A stretch of 64,000 nucleotides of DNA, from the NCBI RefSeq assembly GCF_002915575.1, contig NZ_PQGD01000001.1, forward strand, positions 248,001 to 312,000, written 5' to 3'. Below the pieces are notes generated by a model, which saw only the letters and a list, made by a program, of their open reading frames with translations, searched no databases and had not been told where the DNA came from. The number at the start of each line of letters is the position of its first letter. The first letter of the stretch is position 1. Origin of the DNA: Superficieibacter electus (GTDB taxonomy: Bacteria > Pseudomonadota > Gammaproteobacteria > Enterobacterales > Enterobacteriaceae). Positions 50,129 through 60,124 of the stretch are shown here, piece by piece. Made by a program: the position numbers and the translations under genes.

Positions 50129-51595
50129 ATGAAGAATATCGCCTCCGTTGCCCTCCCTGACAGCATAAAATTACCGTGCTATGACAGACAGCCACTCCGT
50201 TCCCGTATTGTCCATTTTGGCTTTGGCGCATTTCATCGCGCGCATCAGGCGTTGCTGACCCACCAGGTACTGAACGTGACAGGGGGCGACTGGGGTATCT
50301 GCGAAATTAGCCTGTTCAGCGGCGATGTATTGATGAGCCAGCTTCGCCAGCAGGATCATCTTTACACCGTGCTGGAAAAAGGCGCGCACGGTAATGAGGC
50401 CCTGATTGTGGGTGCCGTCAATGAATGCCTGAATGCAAAGCTGGATTCGCTCGCCACGATTATCGAGAAATTTTGTGAGCCACAGGTGGCGATTGTTTCA
50501 CTGACTATCACCGAGAAAGGCTACTGTATCGATCCGGCCACCGGCCGCCTGGATGAAAATCAGCCGCGTATTATTCACGATCTTACTAATCCTTCTGAAC
50601 CGCACTCCGCGCCAGGCATTCTGGTAGAAGCACTTGCACGCCGCCGTGAACGCGGGCTTCCTCCCTTCACCGTCCTTTCCTGCGATAATATTCCTGATAA
50701 CGGGCATATTGTTAAAAATGCTGTTCTGGGGATGGCGCAACGCCGCGATGCGCAACTGGCGGCATGGATCGCACAAAACGTGACGTTTCCTGCCACGATG
50801 GTAGACCGCATTGTGCCTGCCGCCACGGAAGAATCACTGAAGGAAATTGCTGAATACCTGGGCGTATTCGATCCCTGCGCGATTAGCTGTGAGCCGTTTA
50901 TTCAGTGGGTGATTGAAGATAATTTTGTTGCGGGCCGCCCACAATGGGAGCTGGCGGGCGTGCAAATGGTTGACGATGTGATGCCATGGGAACAGATGAA
51001 GCTGCGGATGCTAAACGGCAGCCACACTTTTCTCGCCTGCCTGGGCTATCTGGCCGGGCACCAGCATATCAGTGACTGTATGCAGGATGCGCCATTTCGC
51101 CACGCCGCCCGTCGGTTGATGTCTGAAGAACAGGCCCCGACGTTGAATATCACTGACGTCGATCTGAGCGCCTACGCCGACAGTCTGATTGAACGTTTCT
51201 CCAACCCAGCCCTGAAACATCGTACCTGGCAAATAGCAATGGACAGTAGTCAGAAACTGCCCCAGCGAATGCTGGAAAGTGTTCGTATTCACCTGGAGCG
51301 TAAGGACGCCTGGCCTTTACTGGCACTGGGTATCGCAGGATGGATGCGCTATGTGAGCGGGACGGATGATGCAGGAAACGCCATTGAAGTGCGCGATCCG
51401 CTGGCCGATAAAATTCGCGCTCTCGTTGCCAACAGCGATGAAACACAGCGTGTAACCGCCCTTCTGTCGCTGACGGAAATTTTTGCCAGCGACCTGCCGG
51501 CAAACACGGCATTCGTTGCGGCGATCCAACGCGCCTGGCAGCGCTTATGTGAGAAAGGGGCGCGTCTTGCGCTGATAGACACACTGAACGATTAA
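50129..51595 (+). CDS. yeiQ: Mannitol dehydrogenase-family oxidoreductase YeiQ
   Basis: 488-residue NAD-dependent polyol dehydrogenase-family enzyme, closest in pattern to UxuB/UxaB-type hexonate reductases. The nucleotide-binding N-terminus IVHFGFGAFHRAHQALLT and the C-terminal domain signature MKLRMLNGSHTFLACLGYLA are clear. The ATG beginning MKNIASVALP is preferred over a 36-residue upstream extension with no family support; the ribosome-binding site is weak (caagag). The divergent uxuA suggests a role as fructuronate/mannonate reductase, inferred. Confidence 0.92.
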   Translation: MKNIASVALPDSIKLPCYDRQPLRSRIVHFGFGAFHRAHQALLTHQVLNVTGGDWGICEISLFSGDVLMSQLRQQDHLYTVLEKGAHGNEALIVGAVNECLNAKLDSLATIIEKFCEPQVAIVSLTITEKGYCIDPATGRLDENQPRIIHDLTNPSEPHSAPGILVEALARRRERGLPPFTVLSCDNIPDNGHIVKNAVLGMAQRRDAQLAAWIAQNVTFPATMVDRIVPAATEESLKEIAEYLGVFDPCAISCEPFIQWVIEDNFVAGRPQWELAGVQMVDDVMPWEQMKLRMLNGSHTFLACLGYLAGHQHISDCMQDAPFRHAARRLMSEEQAPTLNITDVDLSAYADSLIERFSNPALKHRTWQIAMDSSQKLPQRMLESVRIHLERKDAWPLLALGIAGWMRYVSGTDDAGNAIEVRDPLADKIRALVANSDETQRVTALLSLTEIFASDLPANTAFVAAIQRAWQRLCEKGARLALIDTLND

Positions 51596-51653
51596 CGCCG
51601 TCAGACGCTTTGCGGTAAGCTGTGACAAAGTTGTTATATTGTACGGAGCTTAC

Positions 51654-52631
51654 GTGACTAAAACCAATCTTATCACCGGGTTTCTCGGCAGCGGGAAAAC
51701 CACCTCCATCCTGCATTTGCTGGCAAATAAACCCGCGAATGAAAAATGGGCCGTGCTGGTCAACGAATTTGGTGAAGTGGGTATCGACGGCGCGCTGCTA
51801 GCAGGAAGCGGCGCGCTGCTAAAAGAAATTCCTGGCGGTTGTATGTGCTGCGTCAATGGCCTGCCGATGCAGGTCGGGCTAAATACCCTCTTGCGTCAGG
51901 GTAAACCTGACCGGCTATTAATAGAACCTACCGGGCTTGGGCATCCCAAACAGATCCTCGACATTCTTACTGCCCCGGTTTATGAACCCTGGATTGAATT
52001 ACAGGCTACATTCTGTGTGCTGGACCCTCGCAGCTTGCTGGATGAGAAGACGCTACATAATGAAAATTTCCGCGATCAGCTGGCGGCGGCAGACATTATC
52101 GTGGCAAATAAATCCGATCGGGCGAGTGAAGAGAGCCAGCAGGCGCTGGAAAAGTGGTGGCAGCACCACGGCGCTTCGCGTGAACTGATTTTTAGCGAGC
52201 AGGGAAATATTCCTGCCGCGCTGCTGGATAAACCCCGGCTGAATATGACACCGCTCCCCTCCGCTGCCGGACATGCGCATGGTCACGCGCTCAAAAAAGG
52301 ACTTGCGGCACTTAATTTACCGGCACACCAGCGCTGGCAGCGTAGTCTCAACAGCGGACAAGGTTACCAGGCTTGTGGCTGGATCTTCGATGCTGATACG
52401 CAGTTTGACACCATTGGTCTACTGGAGTGGGCACGGCTAGCTCCCGTTGACCGGGTAAAAGGCGTCATGCGCATTGCGGAAGGACTGGTGCGCATTAATC
52501 GGCAGGGGCAGGACCTGCACATTGAAACTCAAAATGTCGCTCCACCGGACAGCCGAATTGAACTGATTACTGAAGCGCAGGCAGACTGGAATGCACTGCA
52601 AAGCGCACTGTTGAAGCTTCGTTTAAGCTGA
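51654..52631 (+). CDS. yeiR: COG0523 zinc/GTPase metallochaperone-like protein YeiR
   Basis: 325-residue G3E-family P-loop GTPase. Walker A GFLGSGKT (residues 9-16), the metal-binding CxCC motif GGCMCCVNG (Cys63, 65, 66), the Switch/Walker B IEPTGLGHP, NKSD guanine motif, a histidine-rich HAHGHAL insertion, and the CobW C-terminal domain. E. coli YeiR binds zinc and hydrolyses GTP. A GTG start with cggagc upstream matches the E. coli start and length class (328); earlier in-frame TTG lacks support. Confidence 0.94.
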   Translation: MTKTNLITGFLGSGKTTSILHLLANKPANEKWAVLVNEFGEVGIDGALLAGSGALLKEIPGGCMCCVNGLPMQVGLNTLLRQGKPDRLLIEPTGLGHPKQILDILTAPVYEPWIELQATFCVLDPRSLLDEKTLHNENFRDQLAAADIIVANKSDRASEESQQALEKWWQHHGASRELIFSEQGNIPAALLDKPRLNMTPLPSAAGHAHGHALKKGLAALNLPAHQRWQRSLNSGQGYQACGWIFDADTQFDTIGLLEWARLAPVDRVKGVMRIAEGLVRINRQGQDLHIETQNVAPPDSRIELITEAQADWNALQSALLKLRLS

Positions 52632-52676
52632 TCCCGCTAAGGTTGCGGACGTTAACATTATACGTGGCCTTTTTTA

Positions 52677-53390
52677 ATGAAAATTCAACTTTCCCGAATC
52701 CTGCTGCTGAACGCAGCGGGATTTGTTCTTTTCCTGTGCTGGTATCTGCCGGTAAATCATGGGTTATGGTTTACCCTTGACTCCGCTATTTTTCATTTTT
52801 TTAATCGACCACTGGCTCATCACCGCGCCTGGGTCTGGTTTCTGGCCATCACTAACAACCGTGCCTTTGATGGCTGCTCTCTGTTGGCTATGGGCACACT
52901 CATGTTGCGATTCTGGTTACGGGGCGCACCGTCTGAGCGTCGTCGAATCGTCATCATTGGCCTGGTGATGCTATTGACCGCCATCATCGTTAACCAGTTG
53001 GCTCAGGCATTGATGCCGGTGAAGCGGGCCAGCCCGACATTATTTTTCCACGATGCACTTCGGGTCAGCGATTTTCTGCCGCTCTCAACCAAAGATGCCT
53101 CAAAAGATAGCTTCCCGGGCGATCACGGCATGATGCTGCTTATCTTCTGTTCGTTTATGTGGCGCTATTTTGGTCAAAAGACTTGTCAACTGGCGCTACT
53201 GATATTTGTCATTTTCGCCTTCCCGCGGGTGATGATTGGAGCTCACTGGTTGACTGATATTGTGATTGGTTCATTCTCATCGGTACTCATTGCCCTGCCC
53301 TGGATATTGTTAACACCGGTAAGTGACAAAATGATTTGCTTTATGGATCATTATTTGCCTGGAAAAAACAAACAAAAAATTAACAAATAA
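52677..53390 (+). CDS. lpxT: Lipid A 1-diphosphate synthase LpxT
   Basis: 237-residue inner-membrane PAP2-superfamily phosphotransferase, moving phosphate from undecaprenyl diphosphate to lipid A at the periplasmic face. Phosphatase motifs: KRASPT, SFPGDHGMM and RVMIGAHWLTD, between about six hydrophobic spans. Equal in length to E. coli LpxT (YeiU). Confidence 0.94.
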   Translation: MKIQLSRILLLNAAGFVLFLCWYLPVNHGLWFTLDSAIFHFFNRPLAHHRAWVWFLAITNNRAFDGCSLLAMGTLMLRFWLRGAPSERRRIVIIGLVMLLTAIIVNQLAQALMPVKRASPTLFFHDALRVSDFLPLSTKDASKDSFPGDHGMMLLIFCSFMWRYFGQKTCQLALLIFVIFAFPRVMIGAHWLTDIVIGSFSSVLIALPWILLTPVSDKMICFMDHYLPGKNKQKINK

Positions 53391-53806
53391 ATAACCATAA
53401 TTATCGTCTGTCATTAGTTTTTAATTTGCGCTGTTTTTAAGCTTTTGTCAGCATCAGGCCATCTTTGTCATCGTCTGGTCATAGTCATGCAAATGTAACT
53501 CAATGAAATGATGTCTGATTATGCAAAATCGCTCACTTTTACGCCAATTCAACTTTTTAACTTTCTGTATCATTTTTTCTTATAAAAAAACGGTTGAAAG
53601 CACTCGCAATGCAGGTGGTGATAGGGTAATCTCGTTTACGTTTTGCCTTTCAGAGATAAATTATTCTCAGTTTGGATAAATTTGTGCGTTTCAGCACAAA
53701 TTTGAACAGAAAGAATTGTCTCGTTGTGCGCAGGTAATTAGTCTCGTCACGGTTGGCATTTTTATAACGATTTCTTCGTTAAGGACTTCAAGGGAAAATA
53801 AACAAC
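53391..53806 (+). promoter_or_regulatory. Long AT-rich leader region of mepS with a perfect hairpin
   Basis: A 416-base gap with no credible gene. It is AT-rich. A perfect 10-bp inverted repeat aaatttgtgc / gcacaaattt (53678-53687 and 53694-53703, 6-base loop) stands 103 bases before the mepS ATG, with no T-run after it. Promoters cannot be placed with confidence. Confidence 0.55.
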
Positions 53807-54373
53807 ATGGTCACATCTCAGCCGATTTTGAGATACATCTGGCGGGCTATCCCCGCGTTAGCAGTCGCGGCTTTGCTTTCTGCATGTAGTTCTACGAATA
53901 CCGCAAAAAATATGCATCCTGAGACGCATGCTGTGGTCGAAGATACCTCTTCACTGCAAGCCTCTCAGGATGAATTTGAATCCATGGTGCGTAACCTTGA
54001 TGTTAAATCGCGCTTAATGGATCAGTATGCTGACTGGAAAGGCGTACGCTATCGCCTCGGTGGCAGCACCAAAAAAGGCATTGATTGTTCCGGTTTTGTA
54101 CAGCGTACTTTCCGTGAGCAGTTTGGTATGGATCTCCCCCGCTCAACCTATGAGCAGCAGGAAATGGGCAAATCTGTATCCCGCAATCACTTGCGCACTG
54201 GCGATCTGGTGCTGTTTCGTGCAGGTTCTACGGGACGCCATGTCGGTATCTATATCGGCAATAACCAGTTTGTTCATGCATCCACCAGCAGCGGTGTGAC
54301 CATTTCCAGCATGGACGAGCCTTACTGGAAAAAGCGCTATAACGAAGCGCGCCGTGTCCTGAGTCGTTCTTGA
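53807..54373 (+). CDS. mepS: Murein DD-endopeptidase MepS (Spr)
   Basis: Outer-membrane lipoprotein that cuts peptidoglycan cross-links to let new strands in; 188 residues as in E. coli. Signal peptide with lipobox LSAC (Cys27), then an NlpC/P60 domain with catalytic Cys94 (IDCSGFV), His145 (GRHVGIY) and His157 (FVHAST). In E. coli degraded by Prc with NlpI. Monocistronic, with its own terminator. Confidence 0.96.
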   Translation: MVTSQPILRYIWRAIPALAVAALLSACSSTNTAKNMHPETHAVVEDTSSLQASQDEFESMVRNLDVKSRLMDQYADWKGVRYRLGGSTKKGIDCSGFVQRTFREQFGMDLPRSTYEQQEMGKSVSRNHLRTGDLVLFRAGSTGRHVGIYIGNNQFVHASTSSGVTISSMDEPYWKKRYNEARRVLSRS

Positions 54374-54423
54374 TGTCTTCTGTTGTCGGTTTTCCCTTGG
54401 CTGACAACAGAAAACAAAAGAAA

Positions 54424-54450
54424 AGCACTGCTTACGCAGTGTTTTTTTTT
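54424..54450 (+). terminator. Terminator of mepS
   Basis: A stem agcactgc / gcagtgtt with a 4-base loop is followed by nine T, 51 bases past the mepS stop. Confidence 0.9.
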
Positions 54451-54554
54451 GCCTGCCTCCTGCTGATATAACGTCTGAGCTATGCTTACAACGTTCCATG
54501 TCTGAAATACCGCAATTGCGGAATCGCATCCATCGTCTCGGATAGTGTCACTTT

Positions 54555-56141
54555 ATGTTAACTCACTACTTTTCAACCGGCCGCCGGGTATGGTTGATCA
54601 GTATTCTGTCAGGGCTGCTGGTTGGCTTGCTGGTCGGCTGTGCGCATTTTGCAGCTATATATCATGAGCGGGAGACCCGATTTGATAATATTACCGGTCA
54701 TCTGCAGCACTATCTCAACGATGCCTTTCACGAACTGCACAGTACCATTGACGCGCTACAACCACTAACGCAATATCCGTGTGCGGATATTGTCTCTGAA
54801 TTAACGACACGTGCAGCGTTTACGCTTAATGTGCGCGCGTTTTTACTTATCAATCGCGGCCGTGTGGTCTGTTCTTCCGCCACCGGGGCCATGGATTCAG
54901 CGCTTGATGATCTGGTACCTGGCATAGATATTCGTAAACCCATTGATATTTCCGTTCTGCCGGGAACGCCGATGATGCCTGGCAAAACGGCGATTGCCTT
55001 ATGGATGCGTAATCCACAGCAGGCAGACAGCGGTGTGTTCACATCACTAAATGCGAATTTGACCCCGCTGCTGCTCTATCCTTCGCGGCGCGATGATTTT
55101 TCAGGCATTGCGGTTGGTTTTGACCATGTTGCGATCTCTTCTTTTTCGCATCAATTGGTTGACCCGTATAAATTGAATCAGCCCCCGGTTCGCGAGGTAA
55201 GACTTGACGGGTTACCGCTCAACGTTTATCTCTACGCCAGTGCCTGGCCGAAAGAAAATCTGCAATTTACTTTGCTGTTGGCAGTGATGAGCGCACTGAT
55301 TTCATGCGTGCTCTGCTTTTATATTATTACGTTGCGCCGCCATCCCGGGAAAGAATTGCTTGCCGCCATCAGAAATAACCAATTTTATGTGGTATATCAG
55401 CCCGTTATTGATTCCAGCACCATGAAAATTGCGGGTGTTGAGGCGCTGATGCGCTGGAAACACCCTGAGGCTGGCGAGATCCCCCCTGATGTTTTTATTC
55501 ATTTCGCTGAAACGCAAAATTTGATTGTGCCATTGACCCGGCACTTGTTTAAACTCATTGCTCACGATGCACTAACCCTACAAAATGTGCTCCCGCCAGG
55601 CTCGCGGCTGGGGGTCAATATTGCTCCCGGGCATTTGCACGCTGACAGTTTTTGCCAGGATATCCGCAGCTTTGTCAGCTCCCTGCCTGCCAGTCACTTT
55701 CAACTGGTGCTGGAGATGACCGAGCGCGATATGCTTAATGAGAAAGTCGCTACACAACTCTTTGACTGGCTGCATGAAGAGGGATTTCTCATCGCCATTG
55801 ATGACTTTGGGACCGGGCACAGCGCACTCATTTATCTGGAGCGCTTCCGCTTTGATTATTTGAAAATCGATCGCGGATTTATTGCCGCTATCGGCACAGA
55901 AACCATAACATCGCCGGTACTGGATACGGTATTATCGCTGGCAAAGCGGATGCATCTCACCACCGTTGCCGAAGGTGTAGAGACCCCCGAGCAGGCCAGT
56001 TGGCTATGCGAGCGTGGCGTTAATTATCTTCAGGGTTACTGGATCAGTCGCCCGCTAACGCTCATGCAACTGGTGGCCGCACATGACGAGCCTGCAAAAT
56101 ATTTCCGTTCTTCTCAGCCGTCAATTACTATTCAGGGATAA
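54555..56141 (+). CDS. pdeN: CSS/EAL cyclic-di-GMP phosphodiesterase PdeN (Rtn)
   Basis: 528-residue inner-membrane c-di-GMP phosphodiesterase. Two membrane spans (~14-36 and ~237-259) flank a periplasmic CSS domain with Cys76 and the C-S-S motif at 106-108, which form a redox-sensitive disulfide in this family. The EAL domain runs from ~266 to 515, with E296-A-L, NIAPGHLH, the ITERDM-like EMTERDM, IDDFGTGHSAL and KIDRGFI motifs, so it looks catalytically complete. Slightly longer than E. coli Rtn (518). Confidence 0.93.
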   Translation: MLTHYFSTGRRVWLISILSGLLVGLLVGCAHFAAIYHERETRFDNITGHLQHYLNDAFHELHSTIDALQPLTQYPCADIVSELTTRAAFTLNVRAFLLINRGRVVCSSATGAMDSALDDLVPGIDIRKPIDISVLPGTPMMPGKTAIALWMRNPQQADSGVFTSLNANLTPLLLYPSRRDDFSGIAVGFDHVAISSFSHQLVDPYKLNQPPVREVRLDGLPLNVYLYASAWPKENLQFTLLLAVMSALISCVLCFYIITLRRHPGKELLAAIRNNQFYVVYQPVIDSSTMKIAGVEALMRWKHPEAGEIPPDVFIHFAETQNLIVPLTRHLFKLIAHDALTLQNVLPPGSRLGVNIAPGHLHADSFCQDIRSFVSSLPASHFQLVLEMTERDMLNEKVATQLFDWLHEEGFLIAIDDFGTGHSALIYLERFRFDYLKIDRGFIAAIGTETITSPVLDTVLSLAKRMHLTTVAEGVETPEQASWLCERGVNYLQGYWISRPLTLMQLVAAHDEPAKYFRSSQPSITIQG

Positions 56142-56188
56142 TAGTTCCGTTCAGGGGAACTGAGCACACAAAGGATGACCGTTAAGGT

Positions 56189-57994
56189 ATGTTAGTACGC
56201 CTCTGTTTCTTACTCACCGCGCTATTCAGCCTGGCTGTTCAGGCGCAAACCATTAAAGAAAGCACTGCGTTTGCGGTTATCGGCGAGCCGAAATATGCCG
56301 TCAACTTTACGCATTTTGATTATGTCAATCCTGCGGCACCCAAGGGCGGCGCGGTGACAATAGCGGCGATTGGTACGTTTGATAACTTTAACCGTTTCGC
56401 TACGCGCGGCAACCCGGCTGAGCGCACAGGCGCGCTTTACGACACGCTCTTCACAACGTCAGATGATGAGCCGGGCAGCTACTATCCCCTGGTCGCGGAA
56501 TCAGCACGCTATGCCGATGATTTTTCATGGGTCGAGCTGAACATTACTCCCCGGGCCAGATTCCACGACGGCACGCCAATAACTGCACAGGATGTCGTTT
56601 TTACTTTTAATAAATTTATGACCGAGGGCGTGCCGCAGTTTCGCCTGATCTACAAAGGAACGACCTTTAAAGCCATTGCCCCTCTTACGGTGCGCATCGA
56701 GCTTGCGCAGCCGGGCAAAGAAAATATGTTAAGCCTCTTCTCGCTGCCGGTGATGCCGGAAAAATTCTGGCGCAATCATAAGCTCAATGAACCGCTTTCA
56801 CGGCCGCCACTGGCAAGCGGCCCCTACAAAATTAGCGCCTGGCGGATGGGGCAATATGTCACCTACTCACGGGTGAAAGACTACTGGGCAGCCGACCTTC
56901 CGGTTAACCGGGGACGCTGGAATTTTGATACCCTCCGCTACGATTATTATCTGGACGACAACGTGGCTTTTGAAGCCTTTAAAGCCGGTGCATTTGATTT
57001 TCGCACTGAGGGTAGTGCCAAAAACTGGGCTACCCGCTACATCGGCAAAAATTTTGCTAATCACAATATTGTTAAAGAAGAGATGGAAAGCGATGCCGCT
57101 CAGGATGCTCGCTGGCTGGCCTTTAATATTCAGCGTCCGGTTTTTAGCGACAGAAAAGTAAGGGAAGCTATCTCTCTGGCGTTCGATTTTGAATGGATGA
57201 ACAAGTCGCTGTTTTATAACGCCTATAGCCGGCCAGACAGCTATTTCCTGAATACAAAATATGCCGCTCGCCACTATCCTGATGCGGATGAACTGACGCT
57301 GCTGGCCCCAATGAAAGAAGATCTGCCTCCTGAAGTATTTACCTCAGTTTATCAGCCAGCAAAATCCAATGCTGATGGCTATGACCGTGAGAATCTGCTC
57401 AAAGCCAGCGATTTGTTAACCCAGGCCGGATGGGTCATGAAAGGCCAGCAGCGGGTGAATAGTCAAACCGGTAAACCACTGCGCTTCGAACTGCTGCTCC
57501 CCTCTGGCGGTAACGATCAATGGGTGCTGGCGTTTAAACACAATCTGGCGCGGATTGGCGTGATCATGGATATCCGCCAGATTGATAACTCCCAGCTCAC
57601 CAGTCGCATGCGTAACCGTGACTACGACATGATGCCACGGTTGGTACAGGCGATGCCGTGGCCGAGTTCTGATTTACAGATCACCTGGGCCTCCGAATAT
57701 ATCAATTCCAGCTATAACGCGCCGGGGGTGCAAAGCCCGGTCATTGATGCATTAATCGCACAGATTATTCGCGCGCACGGAAATGAAGAGAAACTGTTAC
57801 CGCTGGGACGTGCGCTGGATCGTGTACTGACCTGGAACTACTATATGTTACCCATGTGGTATATGGCGAAAGACCGGCTGGCCTACTGGGATAAATTTTC
57901 ACATCCGGCCACGCGCCCGCTCTATTCAGTGGGTTTCGATAACTGGTGGTACGATGTTAACAAAGCGGCAAAATTACCCGCAGCCAGACGTTAA
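56189..57994 (+). CDS. yejA: Peptide/microcin C-binding protein YejA
   Basis: Periplasmic SBP_bac_5 (oligopeptide-type) binding protein of the YejABEF importer, 601 residues. Signal peptide MLVRLCFLLTALFSLAVQA with cleavage after residue 19, mature start QTIKESTAFAVIGEPKYA. Family landmarks: DDEPGSYYPLVAESARYADD, ARFHDGTPITAQDVVFTF and RWLAFNIQRPVFSDRKVREA. In E. coli the system imports microcin C, and in Salmonella it aids antimicrobial peptide resistance. First gene of an operon with yejB after a 9-base gap. Confidence 0.96.
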   Translation: MLVRLCFLLTALFSLAVQAQTIKESTAFAVIGEPKYAVNFTHFDYVNPAAPKGGAVTIAAIGTFDNFNRFATRGNPAERTGALYDTLFTTSDDEPGSYYPLVAESARYADDFSWVELNITPRARFHDGTPITAQDVVFTFNKFMTEGVPQFRLIYKGTTFKAIAPLTVRIELAQPGKENMLSLFSLPVMPEKFWRNHKLNEPLSRPPLASGPYKISAWRMGQYVTYSRVKDYWAADLPVNRGRWNFDTLRYDYYLDDNVAFEAFKAGAFDFRTEGSAKNWATRYIGKNFANHNIVKEEMESDAAQDARWLAFNIQRPVFSDRKVREAISLAFDFEWMNKSLFYNAYSRPDSYFLNTKYAARHYPDADELTLLAPMKEDLPPEVFTSVYQPAKSNADGYDRENLLKASDLLTQAGWVMKGQQRVNSQTGKPLRFELLLPSGGNDQWVLAFKHNLARIGVIMDIRQIDNSQLTSRMRNRDYDMMPRLVQAMPWPSSDLQITWASEYINSSYNAPGVQSPVIDALIAQIIRAHGNEEKLLPLGRALDRVLTWNYYMLPMWYMAKDRLAYWDKFSHPATRPLYSVGFDNWWYDVNKAAKLPAARR

Positions 57995-58003
57995 GGAGCA
58001 GGC

Positions 58004-59098
58004 ATGGGCGCTTATCTACTTCGCCGCTTATTACTGGTGATCCCTACCCTGTTAGCGATTATCACCATTAACTTTTTTATCGTGCAGATTGCGCCGGGCG
58101 GGCCGGTCGATCAGGCAATCGCTAATATTGAAATGGGTAAAACGGGCGGCTTACCGGGCGCGGGTGATGGTGGCCTCGGTACCTCACGTGCCCGCCCCGG
58201 CGTTGGCAACCTCAGTGAAAGCCATTACCGGGGTGGACGCGGCCTCGACCCGGAAGTGATCGCCGAAATCACCCATCGCTATGGCTTTGATAAACCACTG
58301 CATGAACGCTATTTCAAAATGCTGTGGGACTACGTGCGCTTTGATTTTGGCGACAGCCTGTTTCGCAGCGCGTCGGTGCTGGATCTTATCAAACAAAGCC
58401 TGCCCGTCTCGATCACCCTCGGATTGTGGAGCACGCTGATTATTTATCTGGTTTCCATACCGCTTGGCATCCGTAAAGCGGTGCAAAACGGTAGTCGGTT
58501 TGATACCTGGAGTAGCGCATTTATTATTATCGGCTATGCGATCCCGGCGTTTTTGTTCGCCATTCTGATGATTGTCTTTTTCGCCGGCGGCAGCTACTAC
58601 GACATTTTCCCGCTGCGCGGTCTGGTTTCTTCCAACTTTGATACCCTTCCCTGGTATCAGAAAATTACCGACTATTTGTGGCACATTACCCTGCCCGTGC
58701 TGGCGACGGTGATAGGGGGTTTTGCCGCGCTGACAATGCTGACCAAAAATTCGTTTCTTGATGAGATCCGCAAACAATACGTAGTCACGGCGCGAGCAAA
58801 GGGCGTTAGTGAGAAGAATATCCTCTGGAAACACGTTTTTCGTAACGCCATGCTACTGGTGATCGCGGGCTTCCCGGCCACCTTTATTAGTATGTTTTTT
58901 ACCGGCTCATTATTAATTGAAGTCATGTTTTCCCTTAATGGGCTGGGGCTGTTGGGCTATGAATCGACCATCTCCCGCGATTATCCGGTAATGTTTGGCA
59001 CACTCTATATCTTTACCCTGGTAGGGCTATTGCTGAACATTCTCAGCGATATCACGTATACATTTGTCGATCCGCGTATTGATTTTGAGGGCCGCTGA
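58004..59098 (+). CDS. yejB: ABC transporter permease YejB
   Basis: 364-residue inner-membrane permease of the YejABEF importer. An OppB-like N-terminus ([20 protein letters not shown]), a glycine-rich periplasmic loop ([20 protein letters not shown], ~50-80) typical of YejB, then five spans and the EAA motif [20 protein letters not shown]. Overlaps yejE by one base. Confidence 0.95.
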   Translation: MGAYLLRRLLLVIPTLLAIITINFFIVQIAPGGPVDQAIANIEMGKTGGLPGAGDGGLGTSRARPGVGNLSESHYRGGRGLDPEVIAEITHRYGFDKPLHERYFKMLWDYVRFDFGDSLFRSASVLDLIKQSLPVSITLGLWSTLIIYLVSIPLGIRKAVQNGSRFDTWSSAFIIIGYAIPAFLFAILMIVFFAGGSYYDIFPLRGLVSSNFDTLPWYQKITDYLWHITLPVLATVIGGFAALTMLTKNSFLDEIRKQYVVTARAKGVSEKNILWKHVFRNAMLLVIAGFPATFISMFFTGSLLIEVMFSLNGLGLLGYESTISRDYPVMFGTLYIFTLVGLLLNILSDITYTFVDPRIDFEGR

Positions 59099-60123
59099 TG
59101 CGTCATTTAAACTCCATCAACCAGGCCCGCTGGGCACGCTTTCGCCATAATCGTCGCGGCTACTGGTCGCTGTGGATTTTTATGGTGATTTTTATCTGCT
59201 GCCTGCTGTCAGAAATTATCGCCAATGATAAACCGCTGCTGGTGCAGTATCAGGGAAGCCTGTATGTGCCCGTGTTAAAGCAATACAGCGAACGTGATTT
59301 CGGCGGCCCGTTTACTACTGCCGCAGACTATCAGGACCCGTGGCTAAAAAAACAGCTCGCCGAACACGGCTGGGTCGTGTGGGCTCCCATTCGCTTTGGT
59401 GCTAACAGCATCAATTTTTCCAGCGACAAACCCTTTCCCGCACCACCTTCGGCACAAAACTGGCTGGGAACTGACGCCAATGGCGGAGATGTGCTGGCGC
59501 GCATTCTCTACGGCACGCGGATCTCATTGCTGTTTGGTCTGATGCTCACGTTATGTACCAGCGTACTGGGCGTGGTGGCGGGTGCAGTTCAGGGCTATTA
59601 CGGCGGCAAGATTGATCTGTGGGGTCAGCGTATTATTGAAGTCTGGTCGGGCATGCCGACGCTGTTTTTAATCATTTTGCTCTCAAGTGTTATCCAGCCA
59701 GGTTTCTGGTGGCTGCTGGGCATTACGGTGCTTTTCGGCTGGATGGCGCTGGTCGGCGTTGTGCGTGCGGAGTTTTTGCGCACCCGTAACTATGACTACA
59801 TCCGTGCCGCACAAGCAATGGGCGTGAGCGACAGCGGAATTATTTTCCGCCATATGCTCCCCAATGCAATGGTCGCCACCCTCACCTTTCTGCCGTTTAT
59901 TTTATGCAGCTCGATAACCACCCTCACGTCGCTGGATTTTCTCGGCTTTGGTCTGCCAATCGGCTCGCCCTCGCTGGGTGAATTGCTGTTGCAGGGCAAG
60001 AATAATTTACAGGCTCCCTGGCTTGGCATAACGGCGTTTTTGTCGGTAGCGATTTTGCTAACGCTGCTGATTTTTATTGGTGAAGCCGTGCGCGACGCCT
60101 TCGATCCTAATAAGGCGGTGTAA
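59098..60123 (+). CDS. yejE: ABC transporter permease YejE
   Basis: 341-residue inner-membrane partner of YejB, OppC-like: one N-terminal span, a periplasmic domain (residues ~50-130) and five spans with the EAA motif IRAAQAMGVSDSGIIFRHML. Start ATG shares its A with the yejB stop codon. Only 1 base separates it from yejF. Confidence 0.95.
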   Translation: MRHLNSINQARWARFRHNRRGYWSLWIFMVIFICCLLSEIIANDKPLLVQYQGSLYVPVLKQYSERDFGGPFTTAADYQDPWLKKQLAEHGWVVWAPIRFGANSINFSSDKPFPAPPSAQNWLGTDANGGDVLARILYGTRISLLFGLMLTLCTSVLGVVAGAVQGYYGGKIDLWGQRIIEVWSGMPTLFLIILLSSVIQPGFWWLLGITVLFGWMALVGVVRAEFLRTRNYDYIRAAQAMGVSDSGIIFRHMLPNAMVATLTFLPFILCSSITTLTSLDFLGFGLPIGSPSLGELLLQGKNNLQAPWLGITAFLSVAILLTLLIFIGEAVRDAFDPNKAV

Positions 60124-60124
60124 G

